This document shows, piece after piece, positions 1 to 11,432 of a stretch of 64,000 nucleotides of DNA. Position numbers and translations under genes: made by a program. Source of the DNA: Paragyromitra xinjiangensis (taxonomy: Eukaryota; Ascomycota; Pezizomycetes; Pezizales; Discinaceae); assembly GCA_038503065.1 (NCBI GenBank), contig JBCAMK010000009.1, positions 1,054,001 to 1,118,000 of the forward strand, in the 5' to 3' direction. Positions within the stretch are counted from its first letter, which is position 1, and each line of letters begins with the position of its first letter. A model generated the notes under the pieces. The model searched no databases. It was given only the letters and a program-made list of their open reading frames with translations, and was not told the origin of the DNA.

Positions 1-1515
1 GCATCACATTCCGGGTCCCAGGTGTCTGCAGCTGTGATCCACTTCCGCGAGCGCAGGGGGGGAGAAGATTTCCACCTGCCAAGCCCCTGGATGGCCTGTG
101 CTTGCTTGCGTAGGTTTGCTCTAACATTTTCCACACCTATTTTTTTATTTTTATTTTTTTGGCACAACGGTTAGGAGATTCCTCGTGACTGCTACGGATG
201 CTATTCCACTCCACTTTCCTAACCATGACGTAATTTTGCATGTGCACACCCTGACCATTGATCCGCCAACGGCAGCTGGCGCAACGCACCAGCACCCGCG
301 CCACACCCTGATGGCATTTGTGGCGATACCAGCTACGATGCTGCACGGTGCAGGAGTGGTGATCGATGAGGACGCGGTGATCGGATTGCAGTTGATGGTG
401 AACCTAGTGGGCGAGGCTCACAAGGATCGGAAGTGACAAGGCTTCTTCCTCGCCTCCACACTATGGGTTACAGTGTGCACCACACCCCCCCAGTTTGTTG
501 AGACTCCGAGTCTACGGCTTGGGCTCCTTCCTCCGAGAAAGATAGGGATCAACAGTCGGTGAGGTCAATTTGCAGATGGGCGTCAACCTGGACACGCGTT
601 CGTCCAAGTGAAACTCGAGTTTTACTCGTTGAATTGTTGTTATTTTCAGCTCGACCACGAGCATTTTATCTCTTTGATGAGAGAGAGAAAGAGAGACCTG
701 TAAGAAAGGATATCGGCAACAGCCGCTTTTCTGTGTTTTGATCGATCGAAGTTCTATTACCTACCAGGGCCTAGGGTGGTTGCTTGCCCCTGGTCTAAAT
801 TATTATGCTCGTCTGAAAACTAATTCTCAGGACTTCTAGAGCTAATAGAATAGTTAGAGAGAAAAAAAACGGGGCTGAAAAGCGGGCAATAGAATGGGTC
901 ACAGCAGTATTATGTTATAGGGTGAAGATGATAGGTTCATCACAAGCCTTACGTCTGTTTCTACCTTTTTTGGAACTGACCATTCGGCGCGCAATGTACA
1001 ATGGCCCCGCGTACGACCAGTCAGCTCCCCGCGTTTGTTTGATGTGAAAAAGTGGACGTTGTTAGTAGCAAAAGCAGTTAGATGGTTACAGGAAGACAAC
1101 AAAATGATGTGAGAGGGAAGAGGCAGACCCGCAGTCAAAGCGTTATTACCATCATCATCCTTCCCCGCTGCCGGCACTGTCCACTTAAAACGCACTCGGG
1201 GGTTTCCTACATACGCACTTGGATGTGGGTTATTTAGAACTGACTTATCTCGTGTGCCGCGCCACACCTTTGTATCCCATCCTTCTATTTTGCCATTCTT
1301 GGGCGCATGCAAATCTCGCAAAGCTCCATTTCAGAAGAAAAAGGAAAGAGAAAGAAGCAGCGAACAGAAAAGCCTCCCGCCTCTATTACCCCCCCATGCC
1401 ACTCGACTTCTCTTGAGTCCGAGTCTTTAAACTCTCCCCCATAGCGTTCCAACTCTTCAAAAATCTCCAACTCCGCGATCACCACTTTCCCCGGTATTTT
1501 TCCCGTTGATCAACT
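1..1515. other. upstream region of the CP2 gene, no gene seen
   Basis: This stretch lies upstream of the CP2 factor. Several short open frames exist on both strands (for example 185-436 + and 899-1321 -), but they are low-complexity, show no family resemblance and have no linkable exons. The last 200 bases before position 1516 are pyrimidine-rich, as expected for a fungal leader. I see no RNA gene here. Confidence 0.6.
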
Positions 1516-4405
1516 ATGTTTCGCAACAGGTCGGTTTGGCGCGCGCCCTGACGATCCCTCTTTGCTTTCTTTGTTTATCTTGTTTGATCCATATGGGTTC
1601 CGGCTCTATGCCTAGAGCGACGGAAGACCTGTGGTTGTTGTCGAGTTTGTGGGTATTGCGGCTGACAGAGGGGTTTCGTACTTTTTAGACAATCATCGCA
1701 AAAGCCTCCAGATGAGCTTTTTGAGCGTTTTCGACAGTCGTTTCCTGGAGTGCGTGGAGGATCCACCAGCGCTTCGAGCGATTCGCAAACACAAACGGCG
1801 GGTCTAGACGGCTCTACGCTTCATCAACCAAGGCAAGTGAGCTATGGGTCTTGTTTCGAGTATTCATTGCCGTTCGTTGTCTGTTGTTGTCCTTGTTGTT
1901 GTCACCCCACAATTCTACAGGGCGGAAGCCTGGAGAGAGTTGGCGGTAGGCTCGAGTATCAGCAACTCCCCGCTAACAGTCTTCTCGGCGGAAATAGATT
2001 CGGGCATGAACATGAAGATCTCGACCCGACCCCCAAAGCTCCCTCAGAACCATTTCGCTTCACTCCCTCGCTACTAGACCCCAACTCATCCGCGTTTGCG
2101 GCGTTTGCGAATCAGCCTCCCCCGGGCTTGTTCACCCCAACCCCCGGGGGTGGAAACACTTTGTATAGCACACATTCCCACCATGACCTCCAAACCCCCA
2201 ACGTAGGAATAAGCATAGGGACGCCTCTATCACTCCCAAATACCTCCACTGCAATGCCTCGTCCCACTGCTGGCGATATTCATGATTATAACCCACAAAC
2301 GATTCAGCCGCACCAATTCCACAATTATCAGCCCTTCACACAATCTCTGCATTCTGGATACCTAGATCCTTCTCATTATCACCGGCCGCCATCTGGGCCG
2401 GGAAGTCCCATGGATGTAGGTGACGGAGCCGATATGATGCATGAACCGGGGCCGTTGGATGGTCCACCGTTGGATGCCAGTGCATTGATGTCGCTAGAGG
2501 GAAAGCAATACGACCACGAGCTCGCACCACATTCTTCATCAGAGAGGTTCGTGATTTGGATTTTTTTTTCCCCCAGCACCGTTATCTTCATAGCACATCA
2601 CTCTTTTCCCCATTATCCACATCCGAGCCGACAGCTTAAACTGCATCGGTTTTTTTTCTTTCTGAGTTTCAAAGTTACTAATATTTGGATCTACATGTAG
2701 ATTCCGTTTCCATGTGGTTTTGAACGCCCCAACAGCGATGATCAAACATCCTGACGAGATACCAGTAACATACCTGAACAAGGGCCAAGCGTACGCGATC
2801 TCCATCGTGGATACCAATCCCCCAGGACCTAGCACAGGCCCTATGCGCTATCGTACCTACATACGGATATCATTCCACGACGAGACACAGCGCTCGCGTC
2901 CTGCAGCCTGCTGGCAGCTATGGAAAGAAGGTCGAGGTACAAACGAGGCTCACCAGCGAGGCGGGAAGCTCCAGGCTGTTGAATACGTTGATCCATCCTC
3001 GCCAACGGAGGACGATAAGAAAAAAGGCAGAGTAGATATCGAGGCGGCATCATTTGACAGCTTTGTCGTCATCTGGTCACCCGGTTCCAACGGTGCTGCA
3101 GAGACATCAGTGTCTGTGCGCTTCAATTTCTTGTCAACAGACTTTAGTCACTCAAAGGGAGTCAAAGGGATCCCGGTACGATTATGCGCCAAGACAGAGG
3201 TTTTGTCTTCGGGGAGTCCACAGAGCCCACCTGAACAACCGGAAATCTGTTTTTGTAAGGTTAAGCTTTTCCGAGACCACGGTGCAGAGCGGAAGCTAGC
3301 GAATGATATTTTGCATGTCAAGAAGACGATCGAGAAACTCCGACAGCAGGCCAATCAGGTTGAAGGGACAGGGATGAAGATCTTCGGGAAGAAGAGCAAG
3401 AAAGAAGAAGAGGTTGCAAGTAGACCCGGTAAAGTACCGAAACACAAACGAACCTGGTCAATGTCATCCACGAGTTCGGTTGGCGGTGGTAGGTCTCAGG
3501 AAGAAGACACGAATGCGAAGCTAGCGAGCTTGCAGGATATGTTTACTAGCACACGGGCGGTTAGCGTGCTATACCTGAGGGGAAGTGATCTTGACGATCC
3601 GGATATTCATCCTGTGCATTTGCCAGGTGAGGTTCCGGAATTGGCGAATGATATCTGGGCTCGTCGGAGGTCGAGTGTCGCTACAACGAATACGACAGCG
3701 TCCTCGTTTGTGTCGCCGACTCCGAGCTCAGCAAGTCTGTCTAGCCAGCACGGTGAAGGATTTAGTTCTCCGGAGCGACGAGAATGGGAAAGGGGGTTCC
3801 AGCCGTTGCCGCCTCAGCAGCACCAGCATCATATGGGTGTATCAGATGTACCTGTTCGTATACAAAAAGCGAACAATGATTCTGGCGCAGGATTACTTTC
3901 GGGGTGGATCGAGGCGATTGGCATTGATTCTACTTACGTCCCACCTCTAGAGAAGCCGAGTAAAGCTGGTATGTAATCACGTGTGGAAATAGGGATGAAA
4001 TTTGTACGATCTGCTAACATTTGCCTAGTTATGTCAGTATACATTTTACCCATGGTGATGGGATCACCACAAAACAACCAACTTTATCGCGCAGTGTACC
4101 TGCAGGCTCGGACAGCAGCTTCTTTGACCTCCAGCATCGCAGCAAAGTGCGGAATCGACCCAGCCACGGTTCTCCGAACAGTGCATATGAGCTCACGTGG
4201 CCTCAGCATTTTCGTCGACGACGAGTTTGTTCGAGAGATGGCCGAAGGGCAGGATATGAAAGTCCAAGCTGTTGAAATCAGAGAAGAATCTCCCTTCGCT
4301 TCGCCGCCACAGGAATGGGGTAGCAGCCCAGAGGCACCACAGTCTGATGGTGATAGCGTTAAGAACTCCGGCTCACATGGGTGGGAGTTGAGACTTCTTT
4401 ATTGA
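1516..4405 (+). CDS. CP2/Grainyhead-family transcription factor
   Basis: Nuclear sequence-specific transcription factor of the CP2 (LSF/Grainyhead) family; in filamentous fungi members are linked to cell-wall remodelling and conidial separation. Five exons (1516-1529, 1689-1836, 1921-2546, 2701-3968, 4029-4405) join in frame into about 810 residues starting MFRNRQSSQKPPDELFERF. The start is a 14-nt first exon, chosen because its last codon completes cleanly into exon 2 and this basic N-terminus is typical of fungal members. Residues 1-260 are Pro/Ser/Gly-rich and disordered. The CP2 DNA-binding domain begins at about residue 263 (FRFHVVLNAPTAMIKHPDEI) and runs to about 470, with the core YRTYIRISFHDETQR and a block ending VRFNFLSTDFSHSKGVKGI. 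A basic Ser-rich linker follows. The last exon holds a ubiquitin-like C-terminal fold (LYRAVYLQARTAASL). The domain call is firm; promoter targets are unknown. Confidence 0.9.
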
Positions 4406-6573
4406 ATAAAACGGGGGAGCTCTGTCCGCAGCTCTCTACAGTACACATTCTTTTGGGTTTCTCTTTTTGTTTGGTTTGGATTTTATTTTTATTCTGTTTC
4501 CGTATACCCCTGTAGCCATGGGTTATATCTCTACCTATGGAACGGGAATTTTAAGTCCCATATGTTTCTCGATTCCCTTGTAGGTAAGTTGTTTTACTCT
4601 TTTTATTTGCTAAACCTCAGATTAAGACCCAAACGAAGCGTCATTGAGAGTTTCTTTGTGTTCACTTATATTATTGGGCTGGTCAAGATATCTTATGGGC
4701 GTCATGTCATGTTTTCTTCCTTGTATACGTGGGATGAATTTGCTTAGGATGGTATGAATTATGTTTGCGTTTGCTTTTTTTCTTTCTTATCCACGCTTGG
4801 CCGCTTTATCTTCTCGTACATGGTTTTTGGTCGACTTCATGTCACTAGTATTTTTATATGTTTTTACTCTGATACCTTTTGTATCGTGCTTGTTTTTTTT
4901 CCTTTTTTTCTTTTGGTGCAGGAAGACACGGAAAATGGGAAGGATATTTGTTTTGTGTCAGTGATGCGGTGTTTTTTCTCTTATGCTAAACCTTTTTGCC
5001 TGAGTTTTTTCCCAAGCGCGGTTTATATCTCAAGGCCGGTCGGCCCAGCGGGTGTCTTATTTGGCTGTTGATTTACTTTTTTATGTCTATTCTACATATC
5101 TATTTGGAAAGTATTTTGAAAAAAAAATTATGACTAGCTTTCCCTTTTTTTTTTGTTCTTTCGAGCGAGCTGCTTTTTGTGTGTAGCTATTAATGCTGGA
5201 ATTGGCAACTACTTTTTTACCGATTATTTTTGAAGACTGGGTGTTAGATGTGCCCCTTACATGTAGCATGATTGCGTGGCGAGCTTGCTTACGGGGTGGT
5301 TTTCGTCCAACATGATTTCGGAGTGTGGTGGTGTTTTTCGGAGATATATCGTGGTGCAATGATCTAGGCGAATTACTATAGACTAAAATATCGCGAACTC
5401 CGAAGACGCCTCTCGGCGACTATCATTATGGATGGCTGACGGTCTGGAATCCCCAGTTTAAGGGGTTTCTAATCGCCGGAAATCCGGAACCCGAAGTCCG
5501 GGGCTCTCGTGTTCTAGTAATGCCAGGCTCTGTTTTTGGTAGGTCTTGAAGTGTCGGGGTTATGGTTGGCTGGTTTGAATGTTGCTTGCCCCGTTGATAT
5601 TCGGACTACCCGAGGTATTAATTACTGCCTGGGTAGAGTACAGAGAAGGGATGCTTCTCGATTGTTCCTAGTAGAAAAGCCTAAAACCACGATGAGGGGT
5701 AAGAATCATATTGGAAAATCTTAGTTGGTACTTTCTAGGGTCTCACAAAGCTCCAGATGTCGATGAGGTATTAGTTATATGTCAGAGCGGTGTTTCTGGA
5801 CAGGCACCGCAAGGGTCGGGCTTCCCCAAGCGGGATGTTTCCAGCCGGGTTTGACGGTATGTCGGTATGTTAGGATGGGGTTTCATAGGGGGGACTAAAG
5901 TGGAATAAATCTAGCTTTATATAGTCCTGGCGGCACGGGGGGAAGTATTTGGTGGATGGTTCTTGCCACGGGACAGATATAGAGGGCTAGGGCTATATAT
6001 AGCCCTCTACTCGGTCTTCCTCTTACTGTTTTCATTATCTTCATCACACTTGACAAGTTTACCTTTGTTCCTCAGTGCCCGGTGCCTGGGCTGTGGCTCG
6101 AGGCTTTGCAGTTCTAGTTAATAATGTCTAGTAGCAGAGAGAAGAGGGTGGGTTGGATTTAGAAACGGCCGATGTCAGTAAGGGGTGTTCTATCCCCACG
6201 TATTAGGCTGGGCCCCAGGGGCAGCATTTTACTCAGAATGAAGAACAGCCAAAGATTCATACCTCGGGAGTATCAAACAAACATCTCAGATCAAAGATCC
6301 CGTCGTTACAGACAGAAGTGCCAAGGCCGAGTCACGGTTTATGATTTAAACAGAATATCAGCAATGATAAATTTGCATCACAAAGGAGCACTCGATCGGA
6401 GGGGCATAGCGCTGCCAAGACACCGTTAGCGTTCGCGGCTCTCAAATTTCTTGAACTTCAACTTCAACGACCGTTTCGAGGGAAATCTTCAACATCGCAG
6501 AAATCCGATCCACACCTCCCCTCCAAGTAACATCCCTCCCGGGAACAGTCCAGCCTTCAAGTCCACATCTAAG
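4406..6573. other. intergenic, T-rich 3' flank and promoter of mL44 gene
   Basis: No supportable gene. The first kilobase is very T-rich on the + strand and follows an AATAAA-like signal that overlaps the CP2 stop codon. Around 5400-5900 the base composition becomes more GC-rich with short degenerate repeats. A nested palindrome sits at 5979-6010 beside TATATA elements. Short open frames (5536-5724 +, 6172-6429 +) have no recognisable content. Confidence 0.5.
5979..6010. repeat. nested palindrome (hairpin potential)
   Basis: The arms AGAGGGCTA and TAGCCCTCT flank an inner GGGCTATATATAGCCC, so the sequence can fold into a hairpin. It lies about 560 bases upstream of the mL44 start and contains a TATATA core, so it could also be a promoter element. 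Confidence 0.5.
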
Positions 6574-7683
6574 ATGAAACGTATACGCTGTCCGCCCTCG
6601 CTATGTGATCAATTCCTCTCACCGGGCGCCGCAAACCCATGCGTACGAAGGCTGCTGCCCCGCCCTCGAATAACAGCCACAACAAAACCTTTCTTCACAC
6701 AGCAGACACGACGACCTCTTTCCACGAGCTCATCCCGACTAAATGCTGCTGCAGCGGCGGTAGAGTCTTCCTCTTCACCCCCACACTACCCCTCGGCGCC
6801 CGTACTTATCACGCCCTCCCGCGACCCACTAAACTCCGCCAAACTTGCCGCGCTGCACGCCCGTCTCAGCCTGCATCCTAATTTCCCCGTGCAGACACTG
6901 GCCAGAGCATTGATAGACGGATCCGCGGAACCAAACCGGTTCTACAACAACGACTCCCTCGCCTTCTTCGGCAATACGCTACTAGGCTACTACGGCGCCG
7001 AGCACTTCCTATGCACATACCCACGACTCCCCACCGTAGTCCTCAAGGCCGCTATGGCAGCATTCGTCGGACCTCGATCCCTCACCGCTATCTGTAAAGA
7101 ATGGGGTGTTGAGACCGCCTTCGAGCCCACACCCGACGTCGACGCTGGTGTCCTCCAATTCAAACGGCTCCCGCCCGGAAGAGAGGTCACAGAAAGTCTA
7201 AAGCCCGCTCGCAGCGAGGGTGTCACTGAGGAGAGTGCTATGGCTGATTTCGTCCGTGCTACGTTCGCCGGTGTGTATATCCACGAGGGTGTTGGGGCGA
7301 CGAGGCAATTCTTCCGTCAGCATGTGGTGTCGCGGAAGCTCGATCTGGATCGGTTGTTTAATTTCGTGCAGCCGACGAGAGAGCTCTCACGGCTGTGTGC
7401 GCGGGAGGGGTTTCAATCGCCTCTTGCGAGGTTGTTGAGTGAGACTGGACGGATGAGTAAGTCTCCGGTGTTTGTGGTAGGGGTTTATTCGGGATCAGAG
7501 CTTCTCGGGGAGGGGGCTGGTGGGAGCTTGAACGAGGCGAGAGTAAGGGCGGCGGTGAATGCGCTGAAGGGGTGGTATTTGTATAGTCCGTTTGGTAGCG
7601 TGGATGTTCCGAGCAAGACGGATGTTAATCCGAATGCCCCGTTCAAGCCGGCGGTGATAGATGTTGGTGAGATTATTGTTTAG
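6574..7683 (+). CDS. MRPL3: mitochondrial large-subunit ribosomal protein mL44 (yeast MRPL3 type)
   Basis: Structural protein of the mitochondrial 54S large ribosomal subunit, carrying a catalytically inactive RNase III fold followed by a double-stranded RNA-binding domain. Single exon, 369 residues. The ATG at 6574 was chosen because it opens a basic, Arg/Ser-rich presequence (residues 1-60, with TQQTRRPLSTSSSRLN) suited to mitochondrial import; the frame is open further upstream but without a better start. The RNase III-like region (about 95-230) has FYNNDSLAFFGNTLLGYYGA, and the dsRBD-like C-terminus (about 275-350) has SPVFVVGVYSGSELLGEGAG then NEARVRAAVNALKGWY. The acidic residues of catalytic RNase III enzymes are not preserved in the first block, as expected for mL44. 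The two halves differ in codon use (C-ending first, G/T-ending later), with no sign of a break. Confidence 0.88.
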   Translation: MKRIRCPPSLCDQFLSPGAANPCVRRLLPRPRITATTKPFFTQQTRRPLSTSSSRLNAAAAAVESSSSPPHYPSAPVLITPSRDPLNSAKLAALHARLSLHPNFPVQTLARALIDGSAEPNRFYNNDSLAFFGNTLLGYYGAEHFLCTYPRLPTVVLKAAMAAFVGPRSLTAICKEWGVETAFEPTPDVDAGVLQFKRLPPGREVTESLKPARSEGVTEESAMADFVRATFAGVYIHEGVGATRQFFRQHVVSRKLDLDRLFNFVQPTRELSRLCAREGFQSPLARLLSETGRMSKSPVFVVGVYSGSELLGEGAGGSLNEARVRAAVNALKGWYLYSPFGSVDVPSKTDVNPNAPFKPAVIDVGEIIV

Positions 7684-8666
7684 AGAGGGGAAATGGCTAA
7701 GGGAAGGATCATAGAAAGGCGTAACGCGGATGAATGCATGTATGTACGTCTAGTCGGCATTTTATATGTGCGTGTTTCGTCCTTTTGTGTATAGAAAAAT
7801 TACTTTCCTTTGTTTCTCGAACCCACTCATCATCTCGTTGATATAAACTGTTATATACTTAGTAAATATGCAGAGATACGATGAATGATGGGGCTAAGCA
7901 AAAAAAAAATTCACTCGAGCTATATTGTTTCATGTCTAATCACTCGGTAATTACTCCTTGCCATATATTAATGGCAACCAATTCGGCCACCACCCCACTG
8001 TAAAATACACTATATCCTCAAAATCACTTGCCCTTTCTGGTTTTTTCTTCCTCTGCTCTAACACTAGGTATATCTACGGGCCCCACTACTGCAGTACTAT
8101 CATTCCTTCATGAAGATAAGGGATCTCTTGCAATAGCCATGCTAAATACCAAGGGCGGAAGTAATGAAATGGTCCCATCTAAGTAGATAATTTACTTTAG
8201 AAATTTATTTCTGATATAAAAGCTTATTTCCATAACCAAGGTTAGACTCTAAGATCCTTGGATATCATGTGTGCTTGAAACCTTTTAAAACATGAAAAAC
8301 CTCCCAGTCTAAGCTCAACCTAGTACCAACCTTTCTCGCAGCTGACTTATATACCAACAAAGGCTCCTACAGCCTCCCAGCTGATAAACTATCATTACAC
8401 TATTCCACTCTGATCGTCCCCCTCTCCCCGTGAGGTCAATCTAATAGAAATATGCCAACTCATAAAGCAAACAGAAGAGAGAAAACTCAACATATGTACG
8501 CTGCAAAACAAAACAAAACAAAGGATAAAGTGGGGGTATTAAGTCGAAATAAACAGGGTATACACTATACGCTTTCTACTTGTAAAGAATCGAAAATCCA
8601 TCGACACACTCAGAATAACTACCAGAAATACCAGTAATTGAGTGGCCCCGAGGGGGTATTAATGTG
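7684..8666. other. intergenic between convergent genes
   Basis: AT-rich spacer between the 3' ends of the mL44 gene and the metallopeptidase-family gene. One open frame at 8452-8637 (+) is Lys/Asn/Gln-rich low complexity and not credible. Nothing else is seen. Confidence 0.6.
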
Positions 8667-11432
8667 TTACTGTATCCTCTTCATTAGCTTCACTTGAATC
8701 ACAAATTCGGATCCCACGTTGGGGGGCCTTTCTACATGCCTTGTACCGCCATGTGGGTTGCCGAATAAAGGTGAGCGTCGACCCAGGCTCGTTAGAATTT
8801 CGATACCATCAACGTAAGATCCAGATCGCACACAGAATCCCAACAGACTTTCTCCCCTCCTCGCATCCAGCGAAAAATCTGAGACTTCTGTTGGGCCCTC
8901 CTTTCCACTTCCCCTGTGACCAAATAGTTGGCTCGACGAATCCTCGTACATAAACTCCAGTCCATCCAGGGCTGAACTATGAAAGATCCGGATGCTTGTG
9001 AGCATCCTCCTCTGGGTTGAAGTGTGAAGAAAAACCTCCTGCGGCTTAGATCCAGATGTTTCCGAAAGCCCTAGCGAGGAACTCTTAAATGCTACCCCGT
9101 AGCCATTTGGTAGCTGAACCTTTGACCCCTTTGCTGCAGAGAAGTCTTTAATGATTGTTTGTCCCTGCCCTGCAGAATATATCTTGAGTTTCATCGCTTT
9201 TGATCGACAATCTTGTGGTAATCTTTCTCGAAGCTCGGTCTCAAGGAGAAGCGCTTCTCGCTCAATTTTTGTTGTGAACTCCATATGTGCCCGGTAAACA
9301 TCATCCGTATGAATCTCTACCAAGAATATACCGCTGTTAGCGCTAGCGAAAATACCGTTTTCTACAGCATAAATTTGTGGATTATCTGGAGTCGCAGTGG
9401 TTACTGGATCTGTGGGAAGGCGAAAGCAGGGATGGTGACGTAGTCGGAGGCAATCCACTCTACAACATCATAAGTTTCAATACAGTTTTAAGTTGTTCAA
9501 GATGAGTTCGAATTACCTTGACCAGTTACACTCCTCTTGAGGTAGACAAAGCCTTGAAGAACATTAGTTATGAGGAAAAGAGACGGGGTCATAAGTAGGT
9601 GGTTAACCTTAAGCCAGCAGATTTTGTTTTGAATGAGTATGGCTCCTGTAGTGTTAATTAGTTGCATGTACTACTCAAAAGCATACTTGTGGTTAATCAT
9701 ACCTTTGTCGTAAACGTTCTGTTCATTCGTTCAAACTCACGGGGTTGAACTGGTGACTGAGGGCTTATAAATGCTTCCATCATATTGCCCATTGCAGATG
9801 TAGCTGCCTCCCTGTTTTTCCATGCACATGAGTCTAGAATCCTAAGACAAAGTTGTTACATGTCTGCTACAACTTACCAAAAGCTTCTAGAATCAGCAAG
9901 TTCGTTTGCGCTTGTAGAACTACTGCCGATACGTGTGCAGTCCGTAAACTAATATTCACTTTTGTGAGCTTTTTTTTTACAGAAACCATGTAGTCTCTAG
10001 TGTAACTTACTGCTGGAACTACTTCTTCGATGCAAGAGGGAAATGTATATAACGAGCGGATCCCACAGACACCCACACCATCACTCATTGCTGAGCGATT
10101 GATGAGTCCGTTGACCCTTAAATCACCCTTTGTGTCAAGCATCAATACAGCAACGTGGCGTTTTGAATTTGCAGGCTGTTGAAAGTATCTGTTGACTGCT
10201 TCAGAAGCAATATTAAATATAGCATCCCCATCTTGGGCGGATTCTAGTTGTTGGATTTCTTTCAGTGACGTAAAATTCAGTATGCTTCTTGTTTTTTGAA
10301 TTTTGTCGAAAGCTAGGCTCACCAGCTACTGTCTTTTCTGTTCTTATAACATGCACCTTCCCGACATTGCGCATCATACTGTCGTCTTTGTTTGACAACG
10401 AATCCTCAGTCCATTCCTCCTCTAGCCGAAAACATCTCCGTCCTAAGGTGGCAGATTATTAGAATGGTGACTTCACCTCGAGGTTTGAGAGGACCAACCT
10501 AGCCTACTCCTATACATCTGCTCCCCAGTGAAGGCTTGAGCAAGATAGCTTGAATTTTACCAAAATTGTCAGAATTTCCCTCATTACTTCCGCTACAAAT
10601 ATAAGTGTTTTTAACATACGCCGCCATTCTAAGTTTTCGTTTTGCCATACGGATATCATTTCCTTCCCGCTGTTTTCTCTCGATTTGACACTCATACTCG
10701 CCTAGCGAGTCCATAGCGAGAACTATTGCCAAATATAATGGGGGGCTTGAAGTAAGGGGTAAGTAGTTGACAAGTATGGTCGAGCTGGTGCAAGGAATTT
10801 TCGCTCCAGTGAAATCGAAACGAAGTCTATTAGGACCAGGATCAAGATGCACGAGAACTTTGAAATATCCACAATTGACTGGCCATTGAGTTGGAGGATA
10901 CCCTTCTAAGTGATGATGAACTGTAATCATCCCATCACAAGGGCGTTCATTTAATCCGACCTGCCCAAAAACTAAAAGGATGCTCTGGTGAACCCATTGA
11001 TTTTCTTGAACTGAAAGGAAGCGTGGTGCGAATGGAGAAAGAGGGACAGATGATGATCTAATCGGGAGACCAGGACTCCCCTTTTCGAAAAGTTAGCGTG
11101 GTAGTCGAGGGGCTAACTGGTATTTGGGGAATAACAAAACTGGACGAATGACTTGGAGCTATGAGCTCTGAGGTTGGTCTTGGCATACGGGGTCGCTCAG
11201 AAGACGAGCGTCCATGAACATTTAAAGAGCTGCTTGACTGTGTACTAGGATAGCTAGCGGAGATTTCCTCTGGGACCGAAGACGAGGAGGAAGTTTTGAG
11301 GGACGAAGATTCGTCTGAATTATTGTTTGAGAGCAAACTAGCGCGCGACCTCCGCAAGCCTGGAATCCTGATTTTGGCCATTTTTTCCGAGAAACGAGAC
11401 GGGGTGGGAGGAGATTTTGGGTACGCAGGCAT
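8667..11432 (-). CDS. metallopeptidase-family (PF12044-like) protein with C-terminal jacalin-like domain, probably inactive
   Basis: Ten exons (11432-11118, 11080-10620, 10548-10499, 10442-10323, 10258-10011, 9948-9878, 9841-9703, 9645-9608, 9552-9517, 9459-8667) close in one frame of 756 residues. Family hallmarks known from yeast YIL108W-type proteins are present: RMAAYLAQAFTGEQMYRSRL, RRCFRLEEEW, GKVHVIRTEKTVAEIQ, SCIEEVVPAFTDCTR, RMNRTFTTK, then RLRHHPCFRLPTD. The last 110 residues form a jacalin-like lectin domain (SGSYVDGIEILTSLGRRSPL). Residues 1-105 are Ser/Pro-rich and disordered. Where relatives carry HExxH, this protein reads AMGNMMEAFISPQSP: the Glu may remain but both His are gone. 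Exons and phases are otherwise intact, so it looks like a pseudoenzyme rather than a pseudogene. Two introns are only 37 and 36 nt. Start: the ATG at 11432 is preferred; the frame is also open upstream. Sugar binding is inferred from the lectin fold. Confidence 0.82.

Noticed and set aside
4029..4080. Possible frameshift at the start of the last CP2 exon, where another frame reads YVSIHFTHGDGITTK
   Set aside because: The splice phase from the previous exon fits the annotated frame, which leads directly into the conserved LYRAVYL block.
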